This document shows, in pieces, positions 32,865-41,519 of a stretch of DNA of 64,000 bases. The notes under the pieces are model-generated. The model saw only the letters and a program-made list of their open reading frames with translations, made no database searches and was not told the DNA's origin. Position 1 is the first letter of the stretch. Each line of letters opens with the position of its first letter. The position numbers and the translations under genes were made by a program. Source of the DNA: JAIVGZ01 sp964552205 (GTDB taxonomy: Bacteria; Pseudomonadota; Gammaproteobacteria; Natronospirales; JAIVGZ01); assembly GCA_964552205.1 (NCBI GenBank), contig CAZKFT010000001.1, forward strand, positions 1-64,000. Reading direction: 5' to 3'.

Positions 32865-34309
32865 GCGCGACTGCTGAAGATCTCGCAAAGCAGAAACTAT
32901 TACTCCCCGGTGGACTGGATGAGTCGCGAATTTCGGTGACTTTGGACCGCGTGTTGGGTCATCGGGTAGATGCGGCAGACATGTATTTCCAGTCCTCCCG
33001 TCACGAGAGCTGGATGTTGGAAGACGGCCGGGTTCGCGAGGCAAGCCACGGCATTGAACAGGGTGTGGGCGTACGCGCCATGGCGGGCGATCGCACCGGC
33101 TTCGCGTACTCGGACGAAATTCACCTGGACGCCCTGACCGACGCTGCAGACGCAGCGCGCTCCATTGCCCATGCCGGAGGCGATCATGCGGTGGCCGCAT
33201 GGCGGTCCGGACGACCACCTGCCTTGTATATGGCTGCTGACCCGCTGGATACGATGGCGGATCAGGAGAAGGTTTCCTGGTTGCAACGCTTGGATGTGCG
33301 CGCCAGAGCGGCAGACCCTGCGATTCGCGAGGTCGTCATCGCGCTGGCTGCCGAGCACGACATCATTCTTGTCGCCGCGAGTGACGGAACTTTGGTCGCC
33401 GATGAACGACCCCTGGTGCGCTTGAGCATCTCCGTCATCGCGGAGCGCAATGGCAGGCGCGAGCGCGGGAGCGCGGGCGGGGGAGGGCGCCACGGCTACG
33501 ACACGCTGTTCACTTCGGGGATGGCAGAACAATGGGTGGATCAGGCCGTGCGCGAGGCGCTGATCAACCTGGATGCTGATGCCGCACCGGCTGGCACCAT
33601 GACCGTAGTGCTTGGTTCAGGATGGCCGGGAATACTGTTGCATGAGGCCATCGGACACGGACTGGAGGGTGACTTCAACCGCAAGGGGACATCAGCATTT
33701 TCCGGCCGTATGGGCGAAAGGGTTGCAAGCCCGCTATGCACAGTCGTTGATGACGGCACTCTGCCGGGGCGCAGGGGAAGCCTGACCGTTGATGACGAGG
33801 GCACGCCTACGCAGTGCACGACGCTGATCGAGAATGGCGTATTGCGTGGTTACATGCAGGACAAGCTGAACGCCCGATTGAGCGGAAGCATTGCCACCGG
33901 CAACGGTCGCAGACAGTCGTTCGCGCACCTCCCGATGCCACGCATGACCAACACCTACATGCTGGCAGGAGAAAGCGAGCCAGAGGAAATCATCGCATCC
34001 GTCAAACGCGGTTTGTACGCCGCGAATTTCGGTGGTGGGCAGGTCGACATCACATCAGGTAAATTCGTGTTTTCCGCCAGTGAGGCGTGGTTGATCGAGG
34101 ACGGCAAGCTCACACGCCCCGTGCGTGGCGCAACGCTTATAGGCAACGGTCCCGATGTGCTCACGCGGGTGAGCATGTTGGGGAATGATCTCAAGTTGGA
34201 TAGCGGCGTTGGTACCTGTGGCAAGGATGGACAAAGCGTGCCGGTCGGCGTGGGTCAGCCGACCCTGAGAGTGGATGGCCTCACGGTGGGCGGAACGGGT
34301 CAGGGCTGA
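32861..34309 (+). CDS. tldD: Metalloprotease TldD
   Basis: 482 residues. The zinc motif HEAIGH (261-266) is intact, with the conserved GRMGERVASPLCTVVDDGT region and a C-terminal glycine-rich block. TldD forms a heterodimer with TldE (PmbA), encoded at 36498-37850, and degrades small unfolded peptides such as CcdA and matures microcins. The start overlaps the small unknown gene. Its stop lies inside the end of the convergent purK (10-base overlap). Confidence 0.97.
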   Translation: MSATAEDLAKQKLLLPGGLDESRISVTLDRVLGHRVDAADMYFQSSRHESWMLEDGRVREASHGIEQGVGVRAMAGDRTGFAYSDEIHLDALTDAADAARSIAHAGGDHAVAAWRSGRPPALYMAADPLDTMADQEKVSWLQRLDVRARAADPAIREVVIALAAEHDIILVAASDGTLVADERPLVRLSISVIAERNGRRERGSAGGGGRHGYDTLFTSGMAEQWVDQAVREALINLDADAAPAGTMTVVLGSGWPGILLHEAIGHGLEGDFNRKGTSAFSGRMGERVASPLCTVVDDGTLPGRRGSLTVDDEGTPTQCTTLIENGVLRGYMQDKLNARLSGSIATGNGRRQSFAHLPMPRMTNTYMLAGESEPEEIIASVKRGLYAANFGGGQVDITSGKFVFSASEAWLIEDGKLTRPVRGATLIGNGPDVLTRVSMLGNDLKLDSGVGTCGKDGQSVPVGVGQPTLRVDGLTVGGTGQG

Positions 34310-35403
34310 ATTTCGTCAGCTAATGCCGCGAGTGCGGTCATGCCGGCGGCGAGTTGGACCGAGTCTGCTGCAATCACCGTCGCGTGTCCGACCTTGCGCC
34401 CTGGCCGCGCTTGTTTACCGTAATCATGAAGATGCGCGTCCGTGACCTCCAGAACCTTCCCCGCAGGCGGCATACCCCCGATGAAGTTCACCATGGCGGC
34501 GGACCCCGCACGCATCCCGGTATGCCCAAGCGGCATACCTGAAATGGCACGAACATGATTTTCGAACTGACTGGTTGCAGCGCCCTCTATGGTCCAATGA
34601 CCGGAGTTATGGACGCGCGGTGCGAACTCGTTCGCGAGCAGAGACCCGTCACGGACGAATAGCTCGAGCGCCAACACTCCCACATAGTCGAGGTGGTTCA
34701 TGAGCCGCTCAATATGCTGGGACGCAACCGCTATCAGTGCATCGCCACTTGGTGCAGGAGCCATGGATGTTCTCAGGATACCCCCGCGATGAGCATTCTC
34801 GGTCAATGGATAGGCCAGCACTTCTCCGGCTTGCGAGCGGACCGCGATGACGGATACCTCGCGTTGGAAATCGACCAAGGACTCCAGAATCAAGTCCGCG
34901 CCACCCAGCTGTTCAAGCGCCTCGAGCGCTTGCTTACGCGTTCTCACCACTCGCTGGCCCTTGCCGTCGTAGCCGAGTCGGCGCGTCTTCATGACCGCTG
35001 GCAGGCCAGTGACAGCGATGGCCGCATCCAGCGAGATGGCGTCGTCCACTGCCGCGAATGCCGGTGTCGGGATCTGCAGCTCACGAAACAACGATTTTTC
35101 CAGAATTCTGTCCTGGGCAGCGCGCAATGCACCGGCGCCTGGCAGAACCTTGGTGTGACGCGCAAGCCAATCGGCGGAATCCGCAGGAACATTCTCGAAA
35201 TCAAAGGTGATGACATCACTGCCCGCGGCAAGCTTGGCGAGTGCCTGCTCGTCCGAGAAGTCGCCGACGATGAGCGGCGCAATCTGGCCCGCGGGCGCAT
35301 CAGCATTGTTATCCAGGCAGAGAATAGTGTGACCGAGCGGGTACGCCGCCAATGCAAGCATCCGGCCCAGTTGGCCGCCACCGACGATTCCGATGCGCAT
35401 CAC
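34300..35403 (-). CDS. purK: N5-carboxyaminoimidazole ribonucleotide synthase
   Basis: 367 residues. ATP-grasp enzyme starting MMRIGIVGGGQLGRMLALAA (typical PurK N-terminus), with the ATP-grasp lysine/acid residues in VMKTRRLGYDGKGQ and the C-terminal GMPLGHTGMRAG segment. Uses ATP and bicarbonate to carboxylate AIR in purine synthesis. The start overlaps the purE stop by 4 bases, the classic purEK pair. Confidence 0.98.
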   Translation of the reverse strand: MMRIGIVGGGQLGRMLALAAYPLGHTILCLDNNADAPAGQIAPLIVGDFSDEQALAKLAAGSDVITFDFENVPADSADWLARHTKVLPGAGALRAAQDRILEKSLFRELQIPTPAFAAVDDAISLDAAIAVTGLPAVMKTRRLGYDGKGQRVVRTRKQALEALEQLGGADLILESLVDFQREVSVIAVRSQAGEVLAYPLTENAHRGGILRTSMAPAPSGDALIAVASQHIERLMNHLDYVGVLALELFVRDGSLLANEFAPRVHNSGHWTIEGAATSQFENHVRAISGMPLGHTGMRAGSAAMVNFIGGMPPAGKVLEVTDAHLHDYGKQARPGRKVGHATVIAADSVQLAAGMTALAALADEIQP

Positions 35404-35891
35404 TCTACCCGGGGGTCGGGTCGCGCCAGAACGCGTGCGGTTTGGTTGTCACGGAAGGTCCTGATTGCTTCGCGAAACTCAGGGTGCTTTCCGCCCAGAA
35501 TGGCTGCGGCGAGGAGCGCGGCGTTGACCGCACCCGCGTCCCCGATGGCCAGGGTGCCAACCGGGACGCCAGCTGGCATCTGCGCTATCGAGAGCAGCGA
35601 GTCCATGCCGTTCAGGGCGCGTGATTGGATGGGGACACCCAGTACCGGCAACACCGTCTTGCTGGCCGCCATGCCCGGCAAGTGGGCGGCCCCGCCAGCG
35701 CCGGCAATGATGACTTCAAGACCGCGCTCTTCTGCGGACTGGCAATACTCGAACAGGAGATCGGGTGTGCGGTGTGCGGAAACGACACGCACCTCGTGGG
35801 GAACCCCGAGACTTTCCAGAGTCTCCGCGGTCTGCTGCAGGGTAGCCCAATCCGAGCTGGACCCCATGATGACGCCGACGAGCGGTTTCAT
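35400..35891 (-). CDS. purE: N5-carboxyaminoimidazole ribonucleotide mutase
   Basis: 163 residues, class I PurE: GVIMGSSSDWATLQ binds the phosphate and the catalytic SAHRTPD segment is intact. Moves the carboxylate made by PurK to give CAIR. First gene of the purEK operon; RBS lies in the 42-base gap after darP on the same strand, so it might also be read from darP. Confidence 0.98.
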   Translation of the reverse strand: MKPLVGVIMGSSSDWATLQQTAETLESLGVPHEVRVVSAHRTPDLLFEYCQSAEERGLEVIIAGAGGAAHLPGMAASKTVLPVLGVPIQSRALNGMDSLLSIAQMPAGVPVGTLAIGDAGAVNAALLAAAILGGKHPEFREAIRTFRDNQTARVLARPDPRVE

Positions 35892-35933
35892 CGGCGTATT
35901 GTAGGGGTGAGGAGGGCGCAGGACAATGGCGGC

Positions 35934-36437
35934 CTAGGAATCCGTCTCGAACAATGTTCGTAGCGCCCGGAACAGCTCCCGTCGGTGTTTGGGAGGACGG
36001 TCTTGGGCGAGCTCCTGGATGCTGTCACGCACCAGGCGACGCAGGTGTTGGCGGTCTGCAGCGGGATATTGGTCAAACAAGTCGGCGATGGCGGTGTCGC
36101 CTTCGGCAAGGAGTCTGTCGCGCCATCGTTCCGCCTGCTGTAGTTGGGCGCGGTCGAGATTGTCCACACCATCGAAGCGTGCCAGTGCCTGACGGATGGG
36201 CTCGGCGTCCACCTGGCGCATGAGCTTGCCGATGAACTGCAGTTGTCGCTTTCGGCCCCCGCGTGCGGTGATACCCCTTGCCTGAAGGATGGCATCATGG
36301 AGGCTTTGCGGCATTTCGACCTGGGCAAGCCGACTCTGGGGGAGGTTGACCAGACGCTCGCCGAGCTCCTGGAGCGCGTGCATATCCCGCTTCAGCTGGG
36401 ATTTGGAGGGTCGCTCCTGGTCGTCGTCATCCACCAT
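35934..36437 (-). CDS. darP: Dual-action ribosomal maturation protein DarP (YjgA)
   Basis: 167 residues from ATG 36437 (MVDDDDQERPSKSQLKRDM), chosen because it matches the family's acidic N-terminus; the frame runs further upstream over the pmbA promoter. All-helical with the conserved KSQLKRDMHALQELGE and GRKRQLQFIGKLMR motifs. Binds late 50S precursors and helps peptidyl transferase centre maturation. Divergent from pmbA with 60 bases between. Confidence 0.93.
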   Translation of the reverse strand: MVDDDDQERPSKSQLKRDMHALQELGERLVNLPQSRLAQVEMPQSLHDAILQARGITARGGRKRQLQFIGKLMRQVDAEPIRQALARFDGVDNLDRAQLQQAERWRDRLLAEGDTAIADLFDQYPAADRQHLRRLVRDSIQELAQDRPPKHRRELFRALRTLFETDS

Positions 36438-36497
36438 GGTTGAGCCTTCGCAGTCATAAGAATAGAATCGCGCCCCTTCACTGGGCCGGAGGCCTGT

Positions 36498-37850
36498 ATG
36501 CGTCACGAAACACAGGAGCTACATGATAGCAGTCCGTCCAGTACGCAGCTGGCGGAACTGGTTGCAAGCTGCCTGGGGGAAGCGCGCTCGCGTGGCGCCA
36601 CGGCCGCCGAGGCGGGGGCAGCTCACGACCTGGGGTTGACCGTTCGCGTCCGCCTGGGTGAGGTCGAGACCGTGGAGTACCAACGGGACCGCAGCATCGG
36701 GGTCACGGTGTACTTTGGCCAGCGCAAGGGAAGCGCCTCCACCGCGGACTTCTCGCCTGCCGCGTTGCGTGACACCGTGGATGCCGCGTGTCGTATCGCG
36801 CGCTTCACCAGTGAGGATCCATACATTGGGTTGGCAGACCCAGCGTTGCTCGCGAACGAATTCCCGGACCTTGACCTCGATCATCCCTGGGCGTTGTCTC
36901 CGGAAGGCGCTATCGCGCTGGCGACTGAGGCGGAGATTGCGGCGCGCAACGCGGACATCCGCATCATCAACTCCGAAGGCGCGGAGTGCAGTACACATCG
37001 CAGTTTGCGGTGTTATGGCAACAGTCACGGCTTTCTGGGTTCGTCTGCTTCCACCAGTCATTCCATCTCCTGTGTGGTCATTGCCGGTGCAGATGGCGAA
37101 ATGCAGCGCGACTGGTGGTACACCACTGGGCGGGCCGGGTCGGATCTTGGAGCGCCGGAGGAGGTAGGAAGGATTGCGGCACAGCGGGCTTTGCGGCGAC
37201 TGGGCTCACGTAAGTTGACCACGCGCAAAGCACCGGTGTTGTTCGCGCCGGAGGTATCCCGCAGTCTTTTCTCACATCTTTTGGGCGCCGCTACAGGTTC
37301 GTCGCAGTACCGGCGAAGTTCCTTCCTTCTGGATGCGAAGGGTAGTCGCGTACTGCCATCGCACATTACCGTGACCGAAGATCCCCACTTGCTGCGCGGC
37401 CCGGCAAGTTCCGCCTATGACAACGAAGGCGTGACCACCCGTCGCAGTGATCTGGTTCGCGACGGCATCCTGCAGGACTATCTGCTGGACAGCTATTCGG
37501 CGAGACGCTTGGGGTTGGTGAGTAACGGCCATGCCGGGGGATGGACCAACATCCTCGTCAGTGGGCAGGGCTCCCAAGGCGATCTGCTCGCCCGCATGGG
37601 TACCGGTCTGCTGGTCACGGAACTGATGGGGCAGGGCGTCAACATGGTCACCGGCGACTATTCGCGCGGTGCCGCTGGCTTTTGGATCGAGAATGGGGAG
37701 ATCGCCTATCCCGTGGAAGAGATTACTGTCGCCGGAAATCTGCGTGACATGCTCGGAACCTTGGTGCAGGTCGGAGACGACCGTGACCCCCGGCATGCTT
37801 TACAGGTCGGGTCCGTGCTGATGGATGACATGGCGATCGCCGGGGGCTGA
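36498..37850 (+). CDS. pmbA: TldE/PmbA, partner of TldD metalloprotease
   Basis: 450 residues, equal to the E. coli length. PmbA fold with the TldD-like C-terminal half but without the HExxxH zinc motif, as expected of the TldE subunit. RBS-like GGAGG lies a few bases before ATG 36498, and TAGAAT at about 36461 could be its -10. Works with TldD (32861-34309), from which it is separated by purEK and darP. Its TGA lies in a hairpin that also holds the stop of the convergent ptsI. Confidence 0.96.
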   Translation: MRHETQELHDSSPSSTQLAELVASCLGEARSRGATAAEAGAAHDLGLTVRVRLGEVETVEYQRDRSIGVTVYFGQRKGSASTADFSPAALRDTVDAACRIARFTSEDPYIGLADPALLANEFPDLDLDHPWALSPEGAIALATEAEIAARNADIRIINSEGAECSTHRSLRCYGNSHGFLGSSASTSHSISCVVIAGADGEMQRDWWYTTGRAGSDLGAPEEVGRIAAQRALRRLGSRKLTTRKAPVLFAPEVSRSLFSHLLGAATGSSQYRRSSFLLDAKGSRVLPSHITVTEDPHLLRGPASSAYDNEGVTTRRSDLVRDGILQDYLLDSYSARRLGLVSNGHAGGWTNILVSGQGSQGDLLARMGTGLLVTELMGQGVNMVTGDYSRGAAGFWIENGEIAYPVEEITVAGNLRDMLGTLVQVGDDRDPRHALQVGSVLMDDMAIAGG

Positions 37851-37860
37851 CCGGGTCAGC
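37846..37860. repeat. Perfect inverted repeat holding both stop codons of pmbA and ptsI
   Basis: GCTGAC-CGG-GTCAGC has perfect 6-base arms; the TGA of pmbA and, on the other strand, the TGA of ptsI lie in the two arms. No T-run follows on either strand, so it is at most a weak bidirectional terminator. Confidence 0.45.
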
Positions 37861-39577
37861 GGCGCTGTTCGTTGAGTTCTGCGATCAGGTCGCGGGCGCG
37901 ATAGGCTTCACGGATTCGCAAGATGCGTGCGGCTAGCCGCCGGGATTCCTGAGAATCCGTCCGCGTCAGAACCTGCTTGACCTCGAGCAGGTGGGCCGTG
38001 TGCATGCTGAAACGCGACAGCCCGAGGCCGACCAACAACGCCGTGTAATCCGGGTCACCCGCCATCTCGCCACACATGCTCACCGGTACTCCCGCCCGGC
38101 GTCCTGCGCGCAGGACTTTGGCAATGAGGTGCAATACGGCAGGGTGGAGCGGATCGTAAAGGTAGTTCACCTCATCGTTGCCGCGGTCCAGAGCCAGTGT
38201 GTACTGGATGAGGTCGTTAGTACCGATGGAGAGAAAATCCACCGCCCTCGCCAACTGATCGGCACTCAGCGCCGCAGCGGGCACCTCGATCATCACGCCA
38301 ATCGGGATGTCGGCGTTGCATAGGATGCCTGCGGCTTTCAGTTCCGCATGTGCTTGCGAGAGCAGCGCGCGGAATTGCCGCACCTCGACCGGATGAGTCA
38401 CCATCGGCAACATGATCTCCACCGGTCCTCGCGCCGCGGCGCGAAGTAGCGCACGCAGTTGTGGCATGAGCCAAGTGGGCTCTCGCAACCCAAGACGAAT
38501 CGCGCGAATACCCATCGCTGGATTGTCGCCGGACGGGGGCCGCGACAGGGCCACCTTGTCGGCACCGAGGTCCAGGGTTCGGATGGTCACCGGCTTTCCG
38601 CGCATGCCGTCCACGACTTTGGAATAAGCAGCAAACTGCTCTTCCTCGTCAGGTGGTTCGGGCCGGTTCATGAAAAGAAACTCGGTGCGGTACAAGCCAA
38701 CTCCGGCAACCCCCAGCGCTCGCGCAGCACGGAGGTCGTCCGGCTGGTCGATGTTCGCCAACAGCGAAATCGCCAGTCCGTCCTTCGTCACGGTTGGCAT
38801 GTCTTTCACGGCACGCAGCGCACGGCGGTCCTTTGCCTGCTGGCGTTGACGCCGGCGGAAGTGGTCGATGCTTGCCTGGTCCGGGCTGGCGAGGACAATG
38901 CCGGCGCGGGCGTCTATGATAATGGCCTCGCCCGCCCGCAAGAGTGTTCGGGCACCACGAACGCCCATGACTGCAGGCATTCCCAGGCTACGCGCGATGA
39001 TGGCCGCGTGGGAGAGTGGACCGCCTGACTCGGTCACGAAGCCAGCCCCGCCCCGCTGGTGCAACTTGACGACTTCCGCGGGCCCAAGCGCTTCGGCGAC
39101 TTCGATGGAGCCCTCACTGATCTCCGGCTCCACGATAGGTCCGGCGAGCCCAGCGAGGATGCGTTCGACGACATGCGCGACATCGTCGCGACGGGTCCGG
39201 AGGTAGGGGTCATCCACGCTGTCAAAAATCTCAAGCAGCGCGTCCCGTTGTTGAACCAAGGCCCACTCCGCGTTGACCGACTGGCTTTTCACGCGCTCGA
39301 TGACGGCATCCACCAATGCGGGATCTTGCATCATCAACAGGTGCGCATCGATGAAGGAGCGCACATCCGCGGGTGTGTTACGGGGAATCAGGCGTTTCAC
39401 CGCCCTCAGGTCCTTTTGCGCTCGTGCAAGCGCCTGCCGGTACCGTGTGACCTCTTTCTGAATGTCCGTGGTCTGCAACTCGCGCTCGACCACCGCATGG
39501 ATCGGCGCCAGTCCGTGTCGCGCGGAACCGATGGCCACACCGTCCGGGATGCCAATTCCATGCAGCATCAACGGCAT
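37856..39577 (-). CDS. ptsI: PTS enzyme I
   Basis: 573 residues. Phosphohistidine domain with GGPLSHAAIIARSLGMPAVMG (active His), and a PEP-binding TIM barrel with GLYRTEFLFMNR, SIGTNDLIQY and MCGEMAGDP. No N-terminal GAF domain, so it is the classical EI form, not PtsP. Transfers phosphate from PEP to HPr. It lies 1 base after ptsH on the same strand. No sugar permease is nearby, so it likely feeds a regulatory PTS with EIIA-Ntr (ptsN). Confidence 0.97.
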   Translation of the reverse strand: MPLMLHGIGIPDGVAIGSARHGLAPIHAVVERELQTTDIQKEVTRYRQALARAQKDLRAVKRLIPRNTPADVRSFIDAHLLMMQDPALVDAVIERVKSQSVNAEWALVQQRDALLEIFDSVDDPYLRTRRDDVAHVVERILAGLAGPIVEPEISEGSIEVAEALGPAEVVKLHQRGGAGFVTESGGPLSHAAIIARSLGMPAVMGVRGARTLLRAGEAIIIDARAGIVLASPDQASIDHFRRRQRQQAKDRRALRAVKDMPTVTKDGLAISLLANIDQPDDLRAARALGVAGVGLYRTEFLFMNRPEPPDEEEQFAAYSKVVDGMRGKPVTIRTLDLGADKVALSRPPSGDNPAMGIRAIRLGLREPTWLMPQLRALLRAAARGPVEIMLPMVTHPVEVRQFRALLSQAHAELKAAGILCNADIPIGVMIEVPAAALSADQLARAVDFLSIGTNDLIQYTLALDRGNDEVNYLYDPLHPAVLHLIAKVLRAGRRAGVPVSMCGEMAGDPDYTALLVGLGLSRFSMHTAHLLEVKQVLTRTDSQESRRLAARILRIREAYRARDLIAELNEQRR

Positions 39578-39868
39578 CTAGTGTGTCTCCCCGATTCCTT
39601 CCTCGAATCCGTTGGCCACCAAGTACGCAAGGGCATCGAGCGCTGCCTTGGCATCGGTCCCAACGGCGGTCACCCGCAACGCCTTGCCACGGGAAGCCGC
39701 GAGCGTGAGCAGACCTACAATGCTTTTTCCGTCCGCCGTGCGCCCGTCGCACTCAACGCGGATTTCCGCCTCGAACCTGCGCGCAACCCTCACCAGCTTA
39801 CCGGCAGCGCGCGCGTGCAAGCCAAGGTCGTTCACCACGGTGAGTTCCTTGGCCAGTGACTCAGGCAT
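39578..39868 (-). CDS. ptsH: Phosphocarrier protein HPr
   Basis: 96 residues. Active-site His in NDLGLHARAAGKLV and the regulatory Ser region GKSIVGLLTLAAS are conserved; it receives phosphate from EI and passes it to PtsN. The start overlaps the end of rapZ by 8 bases. No HPr kinase gene is present in the window, although the regulatory Ser is retained. Confidence 0.96.
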   Translation of the reverse strand: MPESLAKELTVVNDLGLHARAAGKLVRVARRFEAEIRVECDGRTADGKSIVGLLTLAASRGKALRVTAVGTDAKAALDALAYLVANGFEEGIGETH

Positions 39869-40730
39869 CTGCGGCCTTATCCACCTCGTCGTGCCTGATC
39901 AGGACGCGCTCGTGCTGGGTTCGGAAATGCGCTGCCAGGCGCTCTACCAGATAGACCGAGCGGTGACGGCCGCCGGTACAGCCGATGGCTACGGTGATGT
40001 AGCTACGGCTCGAGCGTTCCGTCTCCGGTAGCCATCGCTCGAGGAATGCTTGAATGTCATCACGCATCTGGTGAACCAAGGTGTGGGATTCAAGCCACTC
40101 CACGATTTCCTTGTCCAGTCCCGTCAACTTCTTCAGGTTCTTTTCCCAATAGGGATTTGGCAGGCAACGCACATCGAAGACGAAATCAGCATCCACCGGT
40201 ATGCCGCTCTTGAACCCGAAAGACCTGAACAGGACCGAACTGGTCGGTTGGCCACCGTGTACGCGGTCGCGGACTAGTTCCCGCAGCTCATGGACCGTGG
40301 TTTTTGAGCTGTCCACGGTCAGGTCCGCGGCTGCGGCAATCGGGTTCAGCAGTCGGCGTTCATGTTCGATGGCTTCACTGAGTGCGACGGTTTGGCTACT
40401 CAGAGGATGCTTGCGCCGGGTCTCGCTGTAACGCTTGATCAGCGTGGCTTGGTTCGCGTGCAGGAACAAAAGGTCACACGCCGTGCCGTTGCGGCGCAGC
40501 TTCTCGACCACTTCGGGCACCCTGCGCAGGTCCTCTGGTCTGTTGCGGGCATCGATTCCGACTGCCAAGCGCTCGTAGATGGGGTCGCCAGTGGCAACCG
40601 TCTGCTCTGCCAAGGTACCGAGCAGGCCCGCCGGCAGATTGTCGATACAGTAGTACCCGATGTCCTCGAGCATGCGAAGGGCAACGGATTTCCCCGACCC
40701 AGACAGCCCGCTGACGATGATCATCCGCAT
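39861..40730 (-). CDS. rapZ: RNase adapter protein RapZ
   Basis: 289 residues. Walker A GLSGSGKS and the C-terminal domain with SRSYITVAIGCTGGRHRSVYLVERL are intact. RapZ binds GlmZ/GlmY sRNAs (in enterics) and guides RNase E to control glmS; here its sRNA targets are unknown. Its stop and the ptsH start overlap, and its start overlaps the ptsN stop by 1 base, so the block is one operon. Confidence 0.97.
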   Translation of the reverse strand: MRMIIVSGLSGSGKSVALRMLEDIGYYCIDNLPAGLLGTLAEQTVATGDPIYERLAVGIDARNRPEDLRRVPEVVEKLRRNGTACDLLFLHANQATLIKRYSETRRKHPLSSQTVALSEAIEHERRLLNPIAAAADLTVDSSKTTVHELRELVRDRVHGGQPTSSVLFRSFGFKSGIPVDADFVFDVRCLPNPYWEKNLKKLTGLDKEIVEWLESHTLVHQMRDDIQAFLERWLPETERSSRSYITVAIGCTGGRHRSVYLVERLAAHFRTQHERVLIRHDEVDKAADA

Positions 40731-41179
40731 TAGAACTCTGTCATCAAGCGCAGCACTTCATCCGCGTCCTTCGCAGCGCGCAAGGACTCCCGCAAAGCAG
40801 CGTCGTCGAAGCATTGCGCAACGGCGGAGAGGGCCGCGAGATGCTCGTCCCCACATACGGTCGGTACGAGAAGACCGAACACCAGGTCCACCGGCGTGCC
40901 ATCGTCTGCTTCGAAATCAACGGGGTCCCTGAGGCGAATGAAAGCGCCCTGACAGTCGGTGATGCCATCCGAGCGACCATGCGGGAGCGCGACACCATGA
41001 CCGACCGCGGTGCTACCCAGTCTCTCCCGTCCGATCAGGGAGGTAAATACGGCTGTTTGCCCCAGATCGGGTGTGTCGGCTGCGAGGGCTTCTGCGACAA
41101 GTTCCAGTGCGCGCTTTTTGCTCCGCGCCTCGACGTCCACCGCGATGCGGGCTGTGGTCAACAATTGCGGAATCTTCAT
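40730..41179 (-). CDS. ptsN: PTS IIA-like nitrogen-regulatory protein PtsN
   Basis: 149 residues. EIIA-Ntr fold with phosphorylatable His in GVALPHGRSDG. Phosphorylated from HPr; modulates potassium transport and sensor kinases in known species. Tightly packed between hpf (1-base overlap) and rapZ (1-base overlap), the standard RpoN-operon order. Confidence 0.97.
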   Translation of the reverse strand: MKIPQLLTTARIAVDVEARSKKRALELVAEALAADTPDLGQTAVFTSLIGRERLGSTAVGHGVALPHGRSDGITDCQGAFIRLRDPVDFEADDGTPVDLVFGLLVPTVCGDEHLAALSAVAQCFDDAALRESLRAAKDADEVLRLMTEF

Positions 41180-41496
41180 CAGACCTTGTCGCCCTTGGGT
41201 CCGCCCTTGTGGTGGTTGGTTATCTTTTCCTTGTGCTTCAACACCTGCCTGTCCAGCTTGTCGATGAGGCCATCAATCGCGGCGTACATGTCGCCTTCGG
41301 TCGAGTCAGCGAACAGGCTGTTGCCGCTCACATGGATGGTGGCCTCAGCAGTATGGCGGTTCTTCTCAACCGTCAGGATGACATGCACGTCGGTGACATG
41401 GTCGAAATGGCGCTCCAGTTTGACGAACTTCGTATCCACATAGGACCGAAGCGCATCGGTGATGTCTACATGGTGGCCGGTCAGGTTGAGTTGCAT
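41179..41496 (-). CDS. hpf: Ribosome hibernation promoting factor (short form)
   Basis: 105 residues, short HPF/YfiA type: QLNLTGHHVDITDALRSYVDTKF, the conserved HVSGNSLFADSTEGDMYAAID region, and a basic tail. Binds the 30S decoding centre to form inactive 100S ribosomes in stationary phase. It directly follows rpoN (23-base gap) as in most gammaproteobacteria. Confidence 0.97.
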   Translation of the reverse strand: MQLNLTGHHVDITDALRSYVDTKFVKLERHFDHVTDVHVILTVEKNRHTAEATIHVSGNSLFADSTEGDMYAAIDGLIDKLDRQVLKHKEKITNHHKGGPKGDKV

Positions 41497-41519
41497 CGCT
41501 TTCCTCCTTGTAATGAATG

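Noticed and set aside
34693..35904. Long plus-strand frame opposite purK and purE
   Set aside because: purEK are certain; the opposite frame shows no family and no RBS.
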